A DNA stretch of 64,000 nucleotides from Flavobacteriaceae bacterium (GCA_027490305.1 JAIXYI010000057.1:1-64000); one strand, 5' to 3'. Positions 1 through 9,395 are shown, counted from the stretch's first letter. Numbers and translations are program-made. Notes: generated from the letters alone by a model not told the origin.

Positions 1-66
1 ACCGTGGCGGATGTCATCAATAAGACGCTTACTAAATGCTTCGTAAGCAAATTTCTCGTTTTCCAT
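1..66 (-). CDS. Partial gene cut by the left edge, unknown product
   Basis: Reading leftward from an ATG at 66, 22 codons stay open to the window edge (N-terminus MENEKFAYEAFSKRLIDDIR). The residues look like a helical N-terminus but I do not recognise the family. Only the start is visible, so function and even reality rest on the open frame, the charged composition and the absence of another gene in the first 250 bases. Confidence 0.5.
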   Translation of the reverse strand, partial: MENEKFAYEAFSKRLIDDIRHG

Positions 67-125
67 ATCTGTGTTAAATTACTAAAAAAGTAAATTGACA
101 CAGTTTATTGAACATACTCGTTTGC

Positions 126-167
126 TGCGGACGACTGACTACTAACGACTGACCACTTTCTACTTTT
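126..167. repeat. Short heptanucleotide array
   Basis: The sequence falls into consecutive 7-nt blocks TGCGGAC, GACTGAC, TACTAAC, GACTGAC, CACTTTC, TACTTTT (the second block begins at 133). It lies in the 185-bp spacer between the left-edge gene and the cytochrome c peroxidase. The unit is related to the array at 49064-49126. I see no other feature in this spacer. Confidence 0.55.
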
Positions 168-251
168 TTTTCTGTTAAATTAAACTTAAACGGTTGTCCC
201 GCGTCCATACCGAAATGTTTAGTAGATTGCGAACCTGTTAACCACCTAACC

Positions 252-1430
252 ATGAAACGATTTCTTCTATTTGCCGTAGCCGCCTTGTCGCTGGGGGCCT
301 GTAATAAAGACGACGACAGTAACGAGTATATCCCGGTCGATCCGTATCCGGCGATCACCGCTACGTTCGGCGATGCCATCGACCCTGACAATCTGGCGAA
401 CTACGCCAACCAGGCGATTCCGGCGTATATCAACCGTGATAATACCAATACGAATCCTATTACCAACGCCGGTGCTACGCTGGGACGGGTGTTGTTTTAC
501 GATAAGAAACTGTCGTCGAATAATACCATTTCCTGCGCGTCGTGCCACCAACAGGCGCATGCGTTTGGGGATGGGTTGGTAGCAAGCAATGGGGTGAATG
601 GTGTTACGACACGGCACACCATGCGCCTGATCAATGCCCGCTTTGGCTTCGAGCCGCAGTTCTTCTGGGACGAACGGGCTGAAACATTGGAAGCGCAGAC
701 GACCCAGCCGATCCAAAACCATACGGAAATGGGCTTCAGCGGTGCGAACGGCGACCAGGGCATGCCGGAACTTATCGCCAAATTGCAGGCGGTGGATTAC
801 TACCAGGAATTGTTTACCATTGCCTATGGCGATGCTACGGTTACAGAAACCCGCATACAGAATGCGCTGGCGCAGTTCGTACGCAGCATTACCTCTTTTG
901 ATTCGAAATATGATATAGGTCGTGCACAGGTCGCGAATAACAACGCTCCGTTTCCGAACTTCACAGCCCAGGAGAACCAGGGCAAGCAGTTGTTTACGGC
1001 GGCACCGACGTTTGACGGCAACGGCAATCGTACGGGCGGTGGCGTAGGTTGCGCCGGTTGCCATGCCGCACCGGAGTTCGATATCAACCCTGATTCACAA
1101 AACAATGGCGTTACGACAACAATCGACCCGGCGCTGACCGTCGACCTCGACAACACCCGGGCGCCTTCGCTGCGTGACATCGTGAAAAAAGACGGCACGC
1201 TGAACGGTCCGTTTATGCACGATGGCATCCTCCCTACTCTCGATGCTGTAATCGCACACTACAATGCGGATATCGAACCGAACCGTCGCCTTGACCCCCG
1301 TTTGTCGCCGGGCGGACACGTACAGCGCCTGAATATGACGGACGACGAGAAAGCGGCATTGAAGGCGTTTTTACTGACGTTGGGCGGGGAGAATGTGTAT
1401 ACGGATGTGAAGTGGGGGGATCCGTTTTGA
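252..1430 (+). CDS. Di-haem cytochrome c peroxidase (MauG/CcpA family), lipoprotein
   Basis: This 392-residue protein carries two c-type haem motifs, CASCH at residues 95-99 and CAGCH at 267-271, the signature of bacterial di-haem peroxidases, which reduce hydrogen peroxide with electrons from small cytochromes or copper proteins. The N-terminus is a lipoprotein signal with lipobox LGAC (Cys17), followed by acidic residues, so the enzyme should be anchored facing the periplasm. FMHDG near residue 321 fits the C-terminal haem pocket. The TGA stop lies inside the first TTTTGAG unit of the downstream heptamer element. Substrate specificity cannot be read from sequence; other MauG-like oxidations are possible. 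Confidence 0.9.
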   Translation: MKRFLLFAVAALSLGACNKDDDSNEYIPVDPYPAITATFGDAIDPDNLANYANQAIPAYINRDNTNTNPITNAGATLGRVLFYDKKLSSNNTISCASCHQQAHAFGDGLVASNGVNGVTTRHTMRLINARFGFEPQFFWDERAETLEAQTTQPIQNHTEMGFSGANGDQGMPELIAKLQAVDYYQELFTIAYGDATVTETRIQNALAQFVRSITSFDSKYDIGRAQVANNNAPFPNFTAQENQGKQLFTAAPTFDGNGNRTGGGVGCAGCHAAPEFDINPDSQNNGVTTTIDPALTVDLDNTRAPSLRDIVKKDGTLNGPFMHDGILPTLDAVIAHYNADIEPNRRLDPRLSPGGHVQRLNMTDDEKAALKAFLLTLGGENVYTDVKWGDPF

Positions 1431-1892
1431 GGGTTGAGTTTTGAGTGTTGAGTTTTGAGTTGGGTGGCTTCACGCGGGAAAAACTACCTGTTTTGAAGGT
1501 GGGTTTATTTTGAGGAGCGAGGAGCAAGAAACGAGGAGCAAGGAGCAAGTAGCAAGACGAAGAATGGGACGTTTATTCTCATTATGAATTCTCAACTATC
1601 AACCAAGAACTATGAACCATCAACTTATAAGGGTTGGGTTTTGAGTTGACCCGTCCACGCGAGAAAAACTACCTGTTTTGAAGGTGGGTTTATTTTGAGG
1701 AGCAAGGAGCGAGGAGCAAGTATCAAGGAGCAAGTATCAAGTATCAAGACGAAGAATGGGACGTTTATCCTCATTATCAATTCTCAATTATCAATTCTCA
1801 ATTATCAATTGTCAACCCCCATACCAGACAAACGCCTTCCCGTCTTGCATAAACCCTCCCCAAAACTCAAAACTCAAAACTTCACCCTTCCC
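1431..1892. repeat. Heptamer element, locus 1, between convergent genes
   Basis: This 462-bp spacer holds no credible gene. It begins with TGAGTTT-type heptamers at the peroxidase stop codon and ends with the complementary AACTCAA-type units at 1864-1884, directly beside the stop of the minus-strand gene, so the ends form an inverted repeat. Inside are two copies of a core with CACGCGRGAAAAACTACC (1471 and 1656), each followed by GAAGGTGGGTTTATTTTGAGG. Tracts of CAAGGAG/CAAGTAT and TATCAAT units follow. Similar elements sit near 15.7, 18.8 and 22.7 kb. Confidence 0.8.
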
Positions 1893-2195
1893 TTATTTCA
1901 TGGCCAGTGCCGACACCATTTCGTCGGTCAGGGGTTCGCTGTAGACGCCATAGGCGTTTATCAGGATGCCTTTGAGGTCGTATTTGGGTGAGGAGATGGC
2001 GTAGATGATGGTCTGGTCGGCGGGGTCGGTGTCCTGGTCGAAGCGGTAGAATTTATCAATCCTGAATTCGTTGTGGAAGATACGGAAGGCGCCATTACGG
2101 CATTCGAGGCAATTCTGCCGAAGGTTGAAGTCTTCGACATAACCTTCTTTACGATATTGCGCGATGGCATCGATAAGTGTGTTGAAATTGTCCAT
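1893..2195 (-). CDS. Small conserved protein, often labelled phosphoribosylpyrophosphate synthetase
   Basis: This 100-residue soluble protein has a Cys pair in NCLECRNG and ends with SEPLTDEMVSALAMK. Similar short flavobacterial proteins are annotated as phosphoribosylpyrophosphate synthetase, but it is far too short for a Prs enzyme and shows no PRPP loop, so I treat that name as unreliable. The C-terminal two thirds of the iron-sulfur protein at 63386-63904 is a clear paralogue sharing EDFNL-QNCLECRNG, the FD--TDP block, YAISS-KY-LKG and SEPLTDEM. Together these suggest a module that works with, or is regulated by, a redox partner. It may be the last gene of the minus-strand operon. Confidence 0.75.
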   Translation of the reverse strand: MDNFNTLIDAIAQYRKEGYVEDFNLRQNCLECRNGAFRIFHNEFRIDKFYRFDQDTDPADQTIIYAISSPKYDLKGILINAYGVYSEPLTDEMVSALAMK

Positions 2196-2233
2196 AAAGG
2201 TTACACTATAAATTATACAATCAAACCTTTAGA

Positions 2234-3598
2234 TTAATACTTAAACTGCAGGGTAAAAGCGGTAAACCAGATATCCTCGCCCGGGCTTACGTCGGCGACG
2301 TAGGCTCCGGTGTCAAACCAGGTACCTTCCAGCGTGAGGTTAAGGAACTGGGATACCTCATACGCTACTTCTGCCCCCAACTGTCCTCCGATAAAGCGCT
2401 TTGAAGACGCTGCGGTATAAAGAGGTCTCACGTTGGGACCGTAAATATTGTCATGGATGCTGTAGCGCCAGAACCAGTCGTAGTCAAGTGCGAACGTGAG
2501 GTCTTTCGTTAGGTCGAGGTTGAGATACGGGTGCACATCCAGAAGGTTGGCCGGTCCGATCAGCGCGGCAAGACCGAAATAAGCGCCCCGTGGGTACAGC
2601 GGATTGAAGGTATGCAACTTACAGTCAGCAGGATCATCGTCGCCGCTAATGACTTCTGTTTTCAAACCGAACGTCGGCCGACCCTTCAGGTTCACGGCGG
2701 TGTAGCTGGTGTGAATGGAAAGGGTGTAAGCGAAAATATCCTGGTCTCCAAAACGGCCCGCCTGAACCACGCCTTCTACGTCATACATCCACACTTCACC
2801 GTTATTCCAGACCCGGGCGCCAAACGAGTGACGGCTTTCGGTGTCGGCATCTGCATTGAACACGGCGGTTCGGTTATACGTACCTATATAATACAAGTCG
2901 AGGTGGTTCAGCCATTTCGGTTCTTTCAATACGCCATACAATCCATATAGCTTATTGTTGTCGTTAAAGCGATCGTCAAGGATGCCAGGCTGGTCGAAGG
3001 CCGGATGCAGGTAAAAGGCGTCCCACGTGGCGTTCGCAGCCCGGAAAAAGGCGCGGGCACCATCAAACGAAAGGCGGTTGTTGGGACCTTCGCGTACGGT
3101 AACCAGACGCTGGCTTCCCAACCGGATTTCCTGTCGTCCGATACGGGCACCCCACTCCCCTTTCGTGGTGGGAAATCGATATTCTACAAATAGCTGATGG
3201 ACGTCGAAGTCGTTCACATCGATACGCTTCGGAGGTACTTCCCTGCTTTTAATTCCGTTGGATTTTAGCTGTGTAAAGAGGCGGAAACCGGACTTAGTGC
3301 GAAGGTCGGCATGGAAGAGGTTTCGGATAAGGATGAACCCATCCCGGTCTTCGGGCACCTCTCCCCATTCTTCATTCTCGAAAAGCTGGTACTGGTAGCG
3401 CAGTTCGCCGCCAAGGGTCAGCCAGGCGGTATTGTCGTTGTGTAAGGGGATGTATTTGAGGCGCTCATACGGACTTCGTTGCGTGCTGTCTTTTAAATAG
3501 CTGAAGTCTTCGTCGTAACGGAGGTATTTAATGCCGTAATGCTGTGCCGAAGCGGTCATCGCAACGATGCAAACAAGGGCTAACAGGATCTTTTTCAT
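2234..3598 (-). CDS. Alginate-export-family outer-membrane porin (first copy)
   Basis: The 454-residue protein has a signal peptide (MKKILLALVCIVAMTASA) followed by a long region of alternating aromatic/polar strands typical of the Alginate_exp beta-barrel family, and it ends in an aromatic-rich strand FTAFTLQFKY as outer-membrane barrels do. An early block RYDEDFSYLKDSTQ is shared with the second porin at 4052-5518. The family exports or takes up anionic or small aromatic compounds; the alginate label is only a family name. It follows the YdcZ-type transporter by 4 bp, so the two are probably co-transcribed. Confidence 0.85.
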   Translation of the reverse strand: MKKILLALVCIVAMTASAQHYGIKYLRYDEDFSYLKDSTQRSPYERLKYIPLHNDNTAWLTLGGELRYQYQLFENEEWGEVPEDRDGFILIRNLFHADLRTKSGFRLFTQLKSNGIKSREVPPKRIDVNDFDVHQLFVEYRFPTTKGEWGARIGRQEIRLGSQRLVTVREGPNNRLSFDGARAFFRAANATWDAFYLHPAFDQPGILDDRFNDNNKLYGLYGVLKEPKWLNHLDLYYIGTYNRTAVFNADADTESRHSFGARVWNNGEVWMYDVEGVVQAGRFGDQDIFAYTLSIHTSYTAVNLKGRPTFGLKTEVISGDDDPADCKLHTFNPLYPRGAYFGLAALIGPANLLDVHPYLNLDLTKDLTFALDYDWFWRYSIHDNIYGPNVRPLYTAASSKRFIGGQLGAEVAYEVSQFLNLTLEGTWFDTGAYVADVSPGEDIWFTAFTLQFKY

Positions 3599-3602
3599 CG
3601 CA

Positions 3603-4046
3603 TTAAAAATTTCGAATCAAAATCACCCCCGTTACAATCAACAGTACACCTACCACGCGGAACAGGTTGATTGGATGCTGCACCTCGACCAGTATTTTCT
3701 GGTGGTCAAGGAAAAGTGACATCGCCATCTGGCCGGCTACGACCAATCCGAAGGTCATGGGAACGCCTAATTTGCGATAGGCCATAATGACCATCAGCAC
3801 ATAGAAAGCGCCAAACAGCCCTGACGTCCAGGCATATTTGGGGACGCCGGCTACCTGTTGCAGGTTGACCGTTTGACGGGTTGCGACCATCACGATCAAT
3901 AGGGCAAGAGCCCCGACTGCAAACGAAACGAACGAAGCAGAAAGGGGCGAACCCAGGGACTTGCCTATCCGGGCGTTGAGTCCGGCCTGGACCGGCAAAC
4001 AGGCGCCAGCGAGAACCACCAATAAAATCCATCCATATTTTTCCAT
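3603..4046 (-). CDS. YdcZ/DUF606-type inner-membrane transporter
   Basis: The 147-residue protein has about five hydrophobic helices and the DUF606 features QAGLNARIGKSLGSPLSASFVSF near the start, placing it in the small drug/metabolite transporter superfamily. I start it at the ATG at 4046 (MEKYGWILL), six bases after the stop of the upstream porin; the frame could extend to a TTG at 4055. Its position between two porins suggests joint movement of a small molecule across both membranes. The substrate is unknown. Confidence 0.8.
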   Translation of the reverse strand: MEKYGWILLVVLAGACLPVQAGLNARIGKSLGSPLSASFVSFAVGALALLIVMVATRQTVNLQQVAGVPKYAWTSGLFGAFYVLMVIMAYRKLGVPMTFGLVVAGQMAMSLFLDHQKILVEVQHPINLFRVVGVLLIVTGVILIRNF

Positions 4047-4051
4047 AATTA

Positions 4052-5518
4052 TCAAAACTTAAGGGTTGCTTTTGTTGCAAAATAGTTGCTTCTTTTTCCG
4101 TTTCCGGTACCGATGGCGTAGGCCCCGGGTTCGGCGTGGCTGACGTCGAAGTAGAAACTGAGGTTTCGGTTGACGTTATAGGCCGATTCGATCGTGAAAA
4201 TCTGCCCGATCTTACGGTTTTCGCTGGTGTAGGAGGCGTTCGGACGCGGTCGGTTCTGCGCCATGCCAGGGGTGTAGGTGCCATCCTGGTTGCTTTGGCG
4301 TTGCAGGAAACAAACGGTGCCGTAGACAAACACCCGCTGCACCGGGTTGATCCGGAAGTAGGGATTGACGTTCACAATGTTCGCCAAGCCGATTGGCAGT
4401 ATGAGTCCGAAAGGCGGTTTCGTATAAAGGGTGTTGTAGGTATTTAGTTTGTTGTCGTTGCGGTCTTTGTCGCCTGACGTATAATTGAATCCGACGCCCA
4501 GTAGCAGATTGGTTTTGTTTTCCAATCGCACGTTTACGTCGCCGTTTACCGCATAGGCCCGTATCTGTTGCTCGTTGAAACTGCCGAACTGGTACATGGC
4601 TTCTAATTCGTAATTGACGTTTTTTGTGTGAGAGAAGAGGCGCGTTCCCACGGTTTGCCGGTGTTCGCTGCCCGGGACGTAGTTGTAGCGGCGTTCGTCA
4701 GAGCGGAAATCGATGAAATAGTAATCGACGGACAGCCACGTTTTATTGACGATTTCGTTTGCATAGACGCCCCACAGTTTTTCTTTGAATGACACGTCGT
4801 CGAACACATACTGGCGCGAGACCACCGGGGTCATGGCGAAAAAGTCAATGTAACGGTTGCCGCACACGTGTTTAATGAAAACGGCGTCAAAGGTCTGTCG
4901 GGTGTTGGGCCCTTCCCGAAAGGTGATGATCCGGTTGCTGCCATACCCTACTTCCTGGCGTCCGACCCGGAACAGCCAGTTTTTATAGAGTTTCAGGTCG
5001 ACGAATGCTTGATGGAGGCTCAACTGGTTTTCGTCGATCTGGGGTGTGACAGGATTGGGGTTGAGGAACCGCAGGGTATTGCTGAGTTGCACGAATAACC
5101 GGAACCGGTCTTTATAGGCGAGATCACCAAACAGCATCAACCGGTGCCACAACTGGTCGGTCGAGGCTTTTGAACTTGTGGGCGGGATGTCGCCGAAGTT
5201 GATTTGGTCGAAGTACTGGTACTGTTCCCGAAGCTCTCCACCAAATGACACGAATACTTCATCGGCCAGCCGTATGTATTTCAATCGGTCGAAGCCCTTT
5301 TTGACGGAATCGTTTTTCAGGTAGGCAAAATCGTCGTTGTACCGAAGGGGCTGGATGGCGCCGGTCTGGGCGGTTAAGGCGTTGACCGCACACAGCAAGA
5401 GGATGGCAAACAGGAGCCTCTGCGTTATTCTGAGGGAAGTGCGGACGTTTGTGACGTCTTCATTGGCTTCCTTTATCCCGAAGATTGCATGTATGTAGCT
5501 ATTCGTAGTTTTTGTCAT
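4052..5518 (-). CDS. Alginate-export-family outer-membrane porin (second copy)
   Basis: This protein of about 488 residues is a paralogue of the porin at 2234-3598: both open the mature part with an RY(D/N)(E/D)DF(S/A)YLK block and an RLKYI motif, then run as a beta-barrel and end in an aromatic strand (ATKATLKF). The hydrophobic signal segment (RLLFAILLLCAVNALTAQ) lies about 30 residues from the ATG at 5518, so the N-terminal extension is unusually long and the true start may be internal. It is 18 bp downstream of the SCO1 gene in the same direction. Confidence 0.85.
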   Translation of the reverse strand: MTKTTNSYIHAIFGIKEANEDVTNVRTSLRITQRLLFAILLLCAVNALTAQTGAIQPLRYNDDFAYLKNDSVKKGFDRLKYIRLADEVFVSFGGELREQYQYFDQINFGDIPPTSSKASTDQLWHRLMLFGDLAYKDRFRLFVQLSNTLRFLNPNPVTPQIDENQLSLHQAFVDLKLYKNWLFRVGRQEVGYGSNRIITFREGPNTRQTFDAVFIKHVCGNRYIDFFAMTPVVSRQYVFDDVSFKEKLWGVYANEIVNKTWLSVDYYFIDFRSDERRYNYVPGSEHRQTVGTRLFSHTKNVNYELEAMYQFGSFNEQQIRAYAVNGDVNVRLENKTNLLLGVGFNYTSGDKDRNDNKLNTYNTLYTKPPFGLILPIGLANIVNVNPYFRINPVQRVFVYGTVCFLQRQSNQDGTYTPGMAQNRPRPNASYTSENRKIGQIFTIESAYNVNRNLSFYFDVSHAEPGAYAIGTGNGKRSNYFATKATLKF

Positions 5519-5536
5519 TATCACCTTGTTTTTGGG

Positions 5537-6169
5537 TTAGGAAGCGGCTGTCAGCAAGCGCGCGGTGTCGGCCATCAGTTTCTTCATATCATCTTCCTGC
5601 AAACCGTTATAGTAGCCCCGGATGCGGTTGTGGCGGTCGAGCAGTACGACAATCGGGTCGTGCAGTAACGGCGCTGAGGGGTCGGTCTCAAACACCTTCA
5701 ACCGGCAATTCGCGGCCAGTGTGCGTATGTCTTTCGGCGTTCCGCAGTAAAACTGCCAGTTATCGCGCTGGTAGTGATGGTCGGCCCGGTAGTGCTGCAA
5801 AACGGCGGGGGTATCGGTGGTGGGGTCTACGGACACAGAGTGTAGCAGGACGGACTTGCCGGCAAACCGTTCACTGAGGCGGTTCAGGTGGTGGTTAACG
5901 ACGGGGCAAATCGTGGTGCAACTGGAAAAAAAGAAACTGACGATTTTGGCATCGGCGGCCGAGGCGAGAAGGTCAGTGACGATATGCCCGTCGGCTTCGG
6001 TCAGTGCCACACCTGTAACGGTATAAGGAACCGATGCCCCGTCGCTATCGGTATCAGCGCTCCATACGGGAAGGGTGTCGTTGGGTTCTGTCTTATCTGC
6101 TGCAAGGGGCCAGACGGTTGCCATTGCGGCTATCACCAACAACACCACAACGAAGATTCGCAACTTCAT
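5537..6169 (-). CDS. SCO1/SenC-family copper chaperone
   Basis: The 210-residue protein has an N-terminal membrane anchor or signal, then a thioredoxin-like fold with the SCO copper-binding CxxxC in SCTTICPVV and a downstream His in LLHDPIVVL, the three SCO copper ligands. SCO proteins deliver copper to periplasmic or membrane cuproenzymes, most often cytochrome oxidase. Here the gene starts one base after the tyrosinase stop, so I infer that its client is the neighbouring dicopper tyrosinase rather than an oxidase. No CuA oxidase subunit is in the window. Confidence 0.9.
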   Translation of the reverse strand: MKLRIFVVVLLVIAAMATVWPLAADKTEPNDTLPVWSADTDSDGASVPYTVTGVALTEADGHIVTDLLASAADAKIVSFFFSSCTTICPVVNHHLNRLSERFAGKSVLLHSVSVDPTTDTPAVLQHYRADHHYQRDNWQFYCGTPKDIRTLAANCRLKVFETDPSAPLLHDPIVVLLDRHNRIRGYYNGLQEDDMKKLMADTARLLTAAS

Positions 6170-6170
6170 A

Positions 6171-7538
6171 TCAGCCTATCGGTTTTAGCGTGGCGCCCCT
6201 GACGATGAGCGGGTTGGACGGCACCTCGCGATTGGGCAGTGGCACCGGTTGCAGCGCCACCTCTACGTGTAGGCCGTCTTTGAGCGCTTCGAATACGGTT
6301 TGAGGCAACTCAAGTTGGAGGAACACGCCATTTTGCAGGAGCAGACTGTCCATACCCTGAATCGGCAGGATGGTGAACGTACCGGAATATACCGCTGTGA
6401 GGTCGCTGCCTTTCTTCCACTCGAAATACGCGCGCGCGCAATAGGGATGGTAGGGCAATTGGGCGCGCTCAAAATGGAGAATGGCGTTGGCGGTTTTGCG
6501 CGATGCGTAGTCGCCCAGCGCTGCCTTCAGTTCGGGTGCTACCTGCAGTTGGGCTTTGCAATCGGAACCGGTCGGTATCCGGGCAGGTAACTCGGGCAAC
6601 GATGACTGGTTGGATAGTACATCGATATCTTCGAAATCATAGCCGAGTTGGGTGGTGTCGAGCAGCTCCCGGATGCGGAATTCTACCGGTTTCCCCTGTC
6701 CGTCGGTGGCATAGAGCTTTTTGTCGAGCCAGTCAGTATCTGACGGAAGGCGGTTTTCGGGTGCGTGTTTTTGCCAGGCGGCCCAGATGCGGTCGCAGTT
6801 GCCGTGGTGGCCGTAGAACAGCGGGTCAAACCCACTTTCGGTAAACGTCGCCATTTGTCCGCCGACCCAATTGTGCACGTTGTTATGGAAGGTCTGTTCG
6901 GCCATACCGTCCATTTGCCCCTGTGCGGGATCGGTCACGGCGGGGTAGCCACCAAACGTCTTGTAATGGTGGATACGGAAGGTGGACTGGAGGTTGATGA
7001 AGTCGGCGGGGATGGGATCGGTCGCTTTTACGAGGCGGGTGGCATTGAAAAGCGGGTTGGTTTCATCGCCCCAATAGTGGGCAGGAATGTAGGGCTTTTT
7101 CGTCCAATCCCAATAATGGAGCGCGAGGGTGGGTTCATTGACGGCCTGTTGCAGTTTTTGCTCCATTGACCAGAGATACAGACGGTGCCAGGGCCATACA
7201 TACCAGTTATAATGCACCTGATTGGCGTAGACGCTGGTGGCGCAGAAGGTGGCGTGCAGCATACTGTGGGCTTCCCATCCCATTGGGTCGAGCGGCATGC
7301 GCTGCGAGCGCTTTTTGAGGATGTTGACGGCTTCCCTGAAGACCTTTACTTCCTGCGCATCGATTGCCAGGTCGGCAATGTTGCGCCGGATTGCCAATTT
7401 GCCGTTCCGGGTTTTCTTTTCGGGCTGTTGTGCGCAGCCCGTAAGTAGCGATGCGGTGGTGACGCCGCTTCCGATACCGGCCAGTACAAGCGCGGCTCCT
7501 TTCAGGAAATCTCTCCTTTTATTTTGGTTTTCGTCCAT
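6171..7538 (-). CDS. Tat-exported tyrosinase / polyphenol oxidase
   Basis: This 455-residue enzyme starts with a twin-arginine signal (KRRDFLKGAAL) followed by LTGC, so it is probably exported folded and may be lipid-anchored. The CuA site is visible as HATFC (His95, Cys99), His109 in QVHYNW and His118 in PWHRLYL; the Cys suggests the Cys-His thioether seen in plant-type polyphenol oxidases. CuB is His218 and His222 in FHNNVHNW plus the HH pair at 244-245. The DW motif in HYWDWTKKPY matches the polyphenol oxidase middle domain. It oxidises phenols or catechols to quinones. Copper is likely supplied by the SCO1 protein next door. Confidence 0.93.
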   Translation of the reverse strand: MDENQNKRRDFLKGAALVLAGIGSGVTTASLLTGCAQQPEKKTRNGKLAIRRNIADLAIDAQEVKVFREAVNILKKRSQRMPLDPMGWEAHSMLHATFCATSVYANQVHYNWYVWPWHRLYLWSMEQKLQQAVNEPTLALHYWDWTKKPYIPAHYWGDETNPLFNATRLVKATDPIPADFINLQSTFRIHHYKTFGGYPAVTDPAQGQMDGMAEQTFHNNVHNWVGGQMATFTESGFDPLFYGHHGNCDRIWAAWQKHAPENRLPSDTDWLDKKLYATDGQGKPVEFRIRELLDTTQLGYDFEDIDVLSNQSSLPELPARIPTGSDCKAQLQVAPELKAALGDYASRKTANAILHFERAQLPYHPYCARAYFEWKKGSDLTAVYSGTFTILPIQGMDSLLLQNGVFLQLELPQTVFEALKDGLHVEVALQPVPLPNREVPSNPLIVRGATLKPIG

Positions 7539-7591
7539 TTGATCCCGTTTTTTTGTGTTGTTTGTGCTACGCGGCGCGGCGCGTCTGTCGG

Positions 7592-9388
7592 TTAGTTTTG
7601 GTAGCCGCCGTAGGTGTTTACGGGTGACCAGTCGGGAAGGGCTGCCGGAATGGTGGGGCCCAGTTGTTTGAAATCGCCTGCGCCGTATACGATGGTGCCG
7701 TTTACGACGGTCAACTCGGCTTCAATGGATTTGATTTTCTCGGCCTCGACCTGGAAATAATCGTCTGACAACAGGGCAAAGTCGGCGAGGAAGCCTTCTT
7801 TCAACTGTCCCCTATCCCCTTCTTTTCGAATGAGTCGGGCGCTTCCCTGTGTGTAGAGGCGTAGTGCGGTGATGCGGTCTACCTGATTGTCATCGGCCAT
7901 ATAGTGGGTTCCGCCTACCGTTTTTCCGGTTACGAGCCAATACAATCCGATCCATGGGTTGTAGGAGCTGACGCGGGTGCCGTCGCTTCCCATCCCTACC
8001 GGAATGCCGAGTTCGACCATCTTTTTCACCGGTGGCGTGTGTTCGGCTGCTTTCTTACCGTATCGCTTTATGAAGCTTTCGCCCTGAAAGGCCATGCGGT
8101 GTTGTATGGCGATTCCCCCGCCGAGTTTCTGCACACGCCCGAGGTTTTCTTCGGAAATGGTTTCGGCGTGGTCGAAGAACCATACGAGTCCGTTGAGGGG
8201 CGTTTCGGCGTTGACCGATTCAATGACGTTGAGGAAACGGGTGATGCTTTCGTTGTATGTGGCGTGTATGCGGAAGGGCCAACGGTTTTTGACGAGCAGT
8301 GCCAGTACTTTCTTCAGTTGTTCTTCCATGTTGGGCGACAATTCAGGCCGGGGTCTGTCGAAGTTCTCGAAGTCGGCGGCGGCGGCCACGATGTTCTCCC
8401 CGCCTCCCTGCACGTAATAGTCGAGTCCTTTTGTGTGGTCGTGGGGGTGGCTTCCGTCTTCATGGTCGCAACCGGCGCCGATTTCTACGGTTCGGATCCA
8501 GTTTGAATAATCGTCGTATTCCCTTCCCCCTTTTTGGGCGAAGAGAAAATAGGGAATCCGAACGGTGAGTCCGTCTTCGATACAAAGTTCTCCCGTGGTG
8601 CCGTAGTCATCGGGGTAGTTTTGAAATCCGCCGCCGGCATCCATCACAGAGGTGATACCAAAGCGGTTGAGTTCACTCATGTAGCGTTGGGTAGAGTTGC
8701 GCTTTTCGTCGGGCGTGAGTTCGGGCAGTTTCGCCAGCGTGGCATACAGCAGAAAGGCGTTGGGTTCGGCTACCAAGAGTCCGGTTGGGTTGCCGTTTAC
8801 GTCTTTCTCAATCAGGCCGCCCGGGGGTGACGGGGTTTCAGCGGTGATGTTGAGTGCTTTCAAACCGGCTTTGTTCAGGTAGGCGTGCCCGTAGAGGTGT
8901 AAGACGAAGGTGGGAACGTCGCCTGTTGCCTGGTTGATCTCGTCGAGTGTGGGAAGGCGTTTTTCGTCGAACTGGTAGGCGTTCCATCCTCCTACCACCC
9001 GCACCCACTGCCCTCTCGGTGTGCGTGCGGCCTGCTCTTTCAGCCGGTTGAGTGCGACTTTGAGTGAGGTGACGCCGTCCCACCGAAGTTCGGTGTTGTA
9101 GAAACGACCGCCCCTGATGACGTGGAGGTGGGAATCAAAGATGCCGGGTATGATGGCTTTTCCTTTGGCGTCGATGATCCGGGAGGTGCGGGTCTTGAGT
9201 CGCAGGGCTTCTTTGTTGGTGCCGACTTTCAACACTTTACCGCCGCCGACCGCCATGGATTCGTAGACGTGGTTTTGGGCGTCAAGCGTGTAGATTCTGG
9301 CGTTTACGAAAATGAGCTCGGCTTTCTGCTGGGCCACCATCGCCCACGACAGCAGGAATGCTGCGAGTAGTGTAGTGCTTCTCTTCAT
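7592..9388 (-). CDS. Secreted YtcJ-like metal-dependent amidohydrolase
   Basis: The 598-residue protein has a Sec signal (MKRSTTLLAAFLLSWAMVAQ) and an amidohydrolase superfamily body: beta-sandwich strand ELIFVNARIYTLD, metal motif FDSHLHV (His87, His89), later HATYNES and FFDHAET histidines, and the metal-binding Asp in GMGSDGTRVS. Members hydrolyse C-N bonds in cyclic amides, imides or N-acyl compounds; the real substrate cannot be told. It sits between the tyrosinase and an isochorismatase-like hydrolase, both exported, suggesting a periplasmic pathway. Confidence 0.88.
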   Translation of the reverse strand: MKRSTTLLAAFLLSWAMVAQQKAELIFVNARIYTLDAQNHVYESMAVGGGKVLKVGTNKEALRLKTRTSRIIDAKGKAIIPGIFDSHLHVIRGGRFYNTELRWDGVTSLKVALNRLKEQAARTPRGQWVRVVGGWNAYQFDEKRLPTLDEINQATGDVPTFVLHLYGHAYLNKAGLKALNITAETPSPPGGLIEKDVNGNPTGLLVAEPNAFLLYATLAKLPELTPDEKRNSTQRYMSELNRFGITSVMDAGGGFQNYPDDYGTTGELCIEDGLTVRIPYFLFAQKGGREYDDYSNWIRTVEIGAGCDHEDGSHPHDHTKGLDYYVQGGGENIVAAAADFENFDRPRPELSPNMEEQLKKVLALLVKNRWPFRIHATYNESITRFLNVIESVNAETPLNGLVWFFDHAETISEENLGRVQKLGGGIAIQHRMAFQGESFIKRYGKKAAEHTPPVKKMVELGIPVGMGSDGTRVSSYNPWIGLYWLVTGKTVGGTHYMADDNQVDRITALRLYTQGSARLIRKEGDRGQLKEGFLADFALLSDDYFQVEAEKIKSIEAELTVVNGTIVYGAGDFKQLGPTIPAALPDWSPVNTYGGYQN

Positions 9389-9395
9389 GTCTGTT

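Noticed and set aside
74..391. Minus-strand frame overlapping the peroxidase start
   Set aside because: It is antisense to the peroxidase signal peptide and low in recognisable content.
1695..1991. Open frame across heptamer locus 1
   Set aside because: The translation is only repeat-derived residues (such as QLSILNYQLS). CAAGTAT and TATCAAT heptamers are stop-free on this strand, so an open frame is expected without selection.
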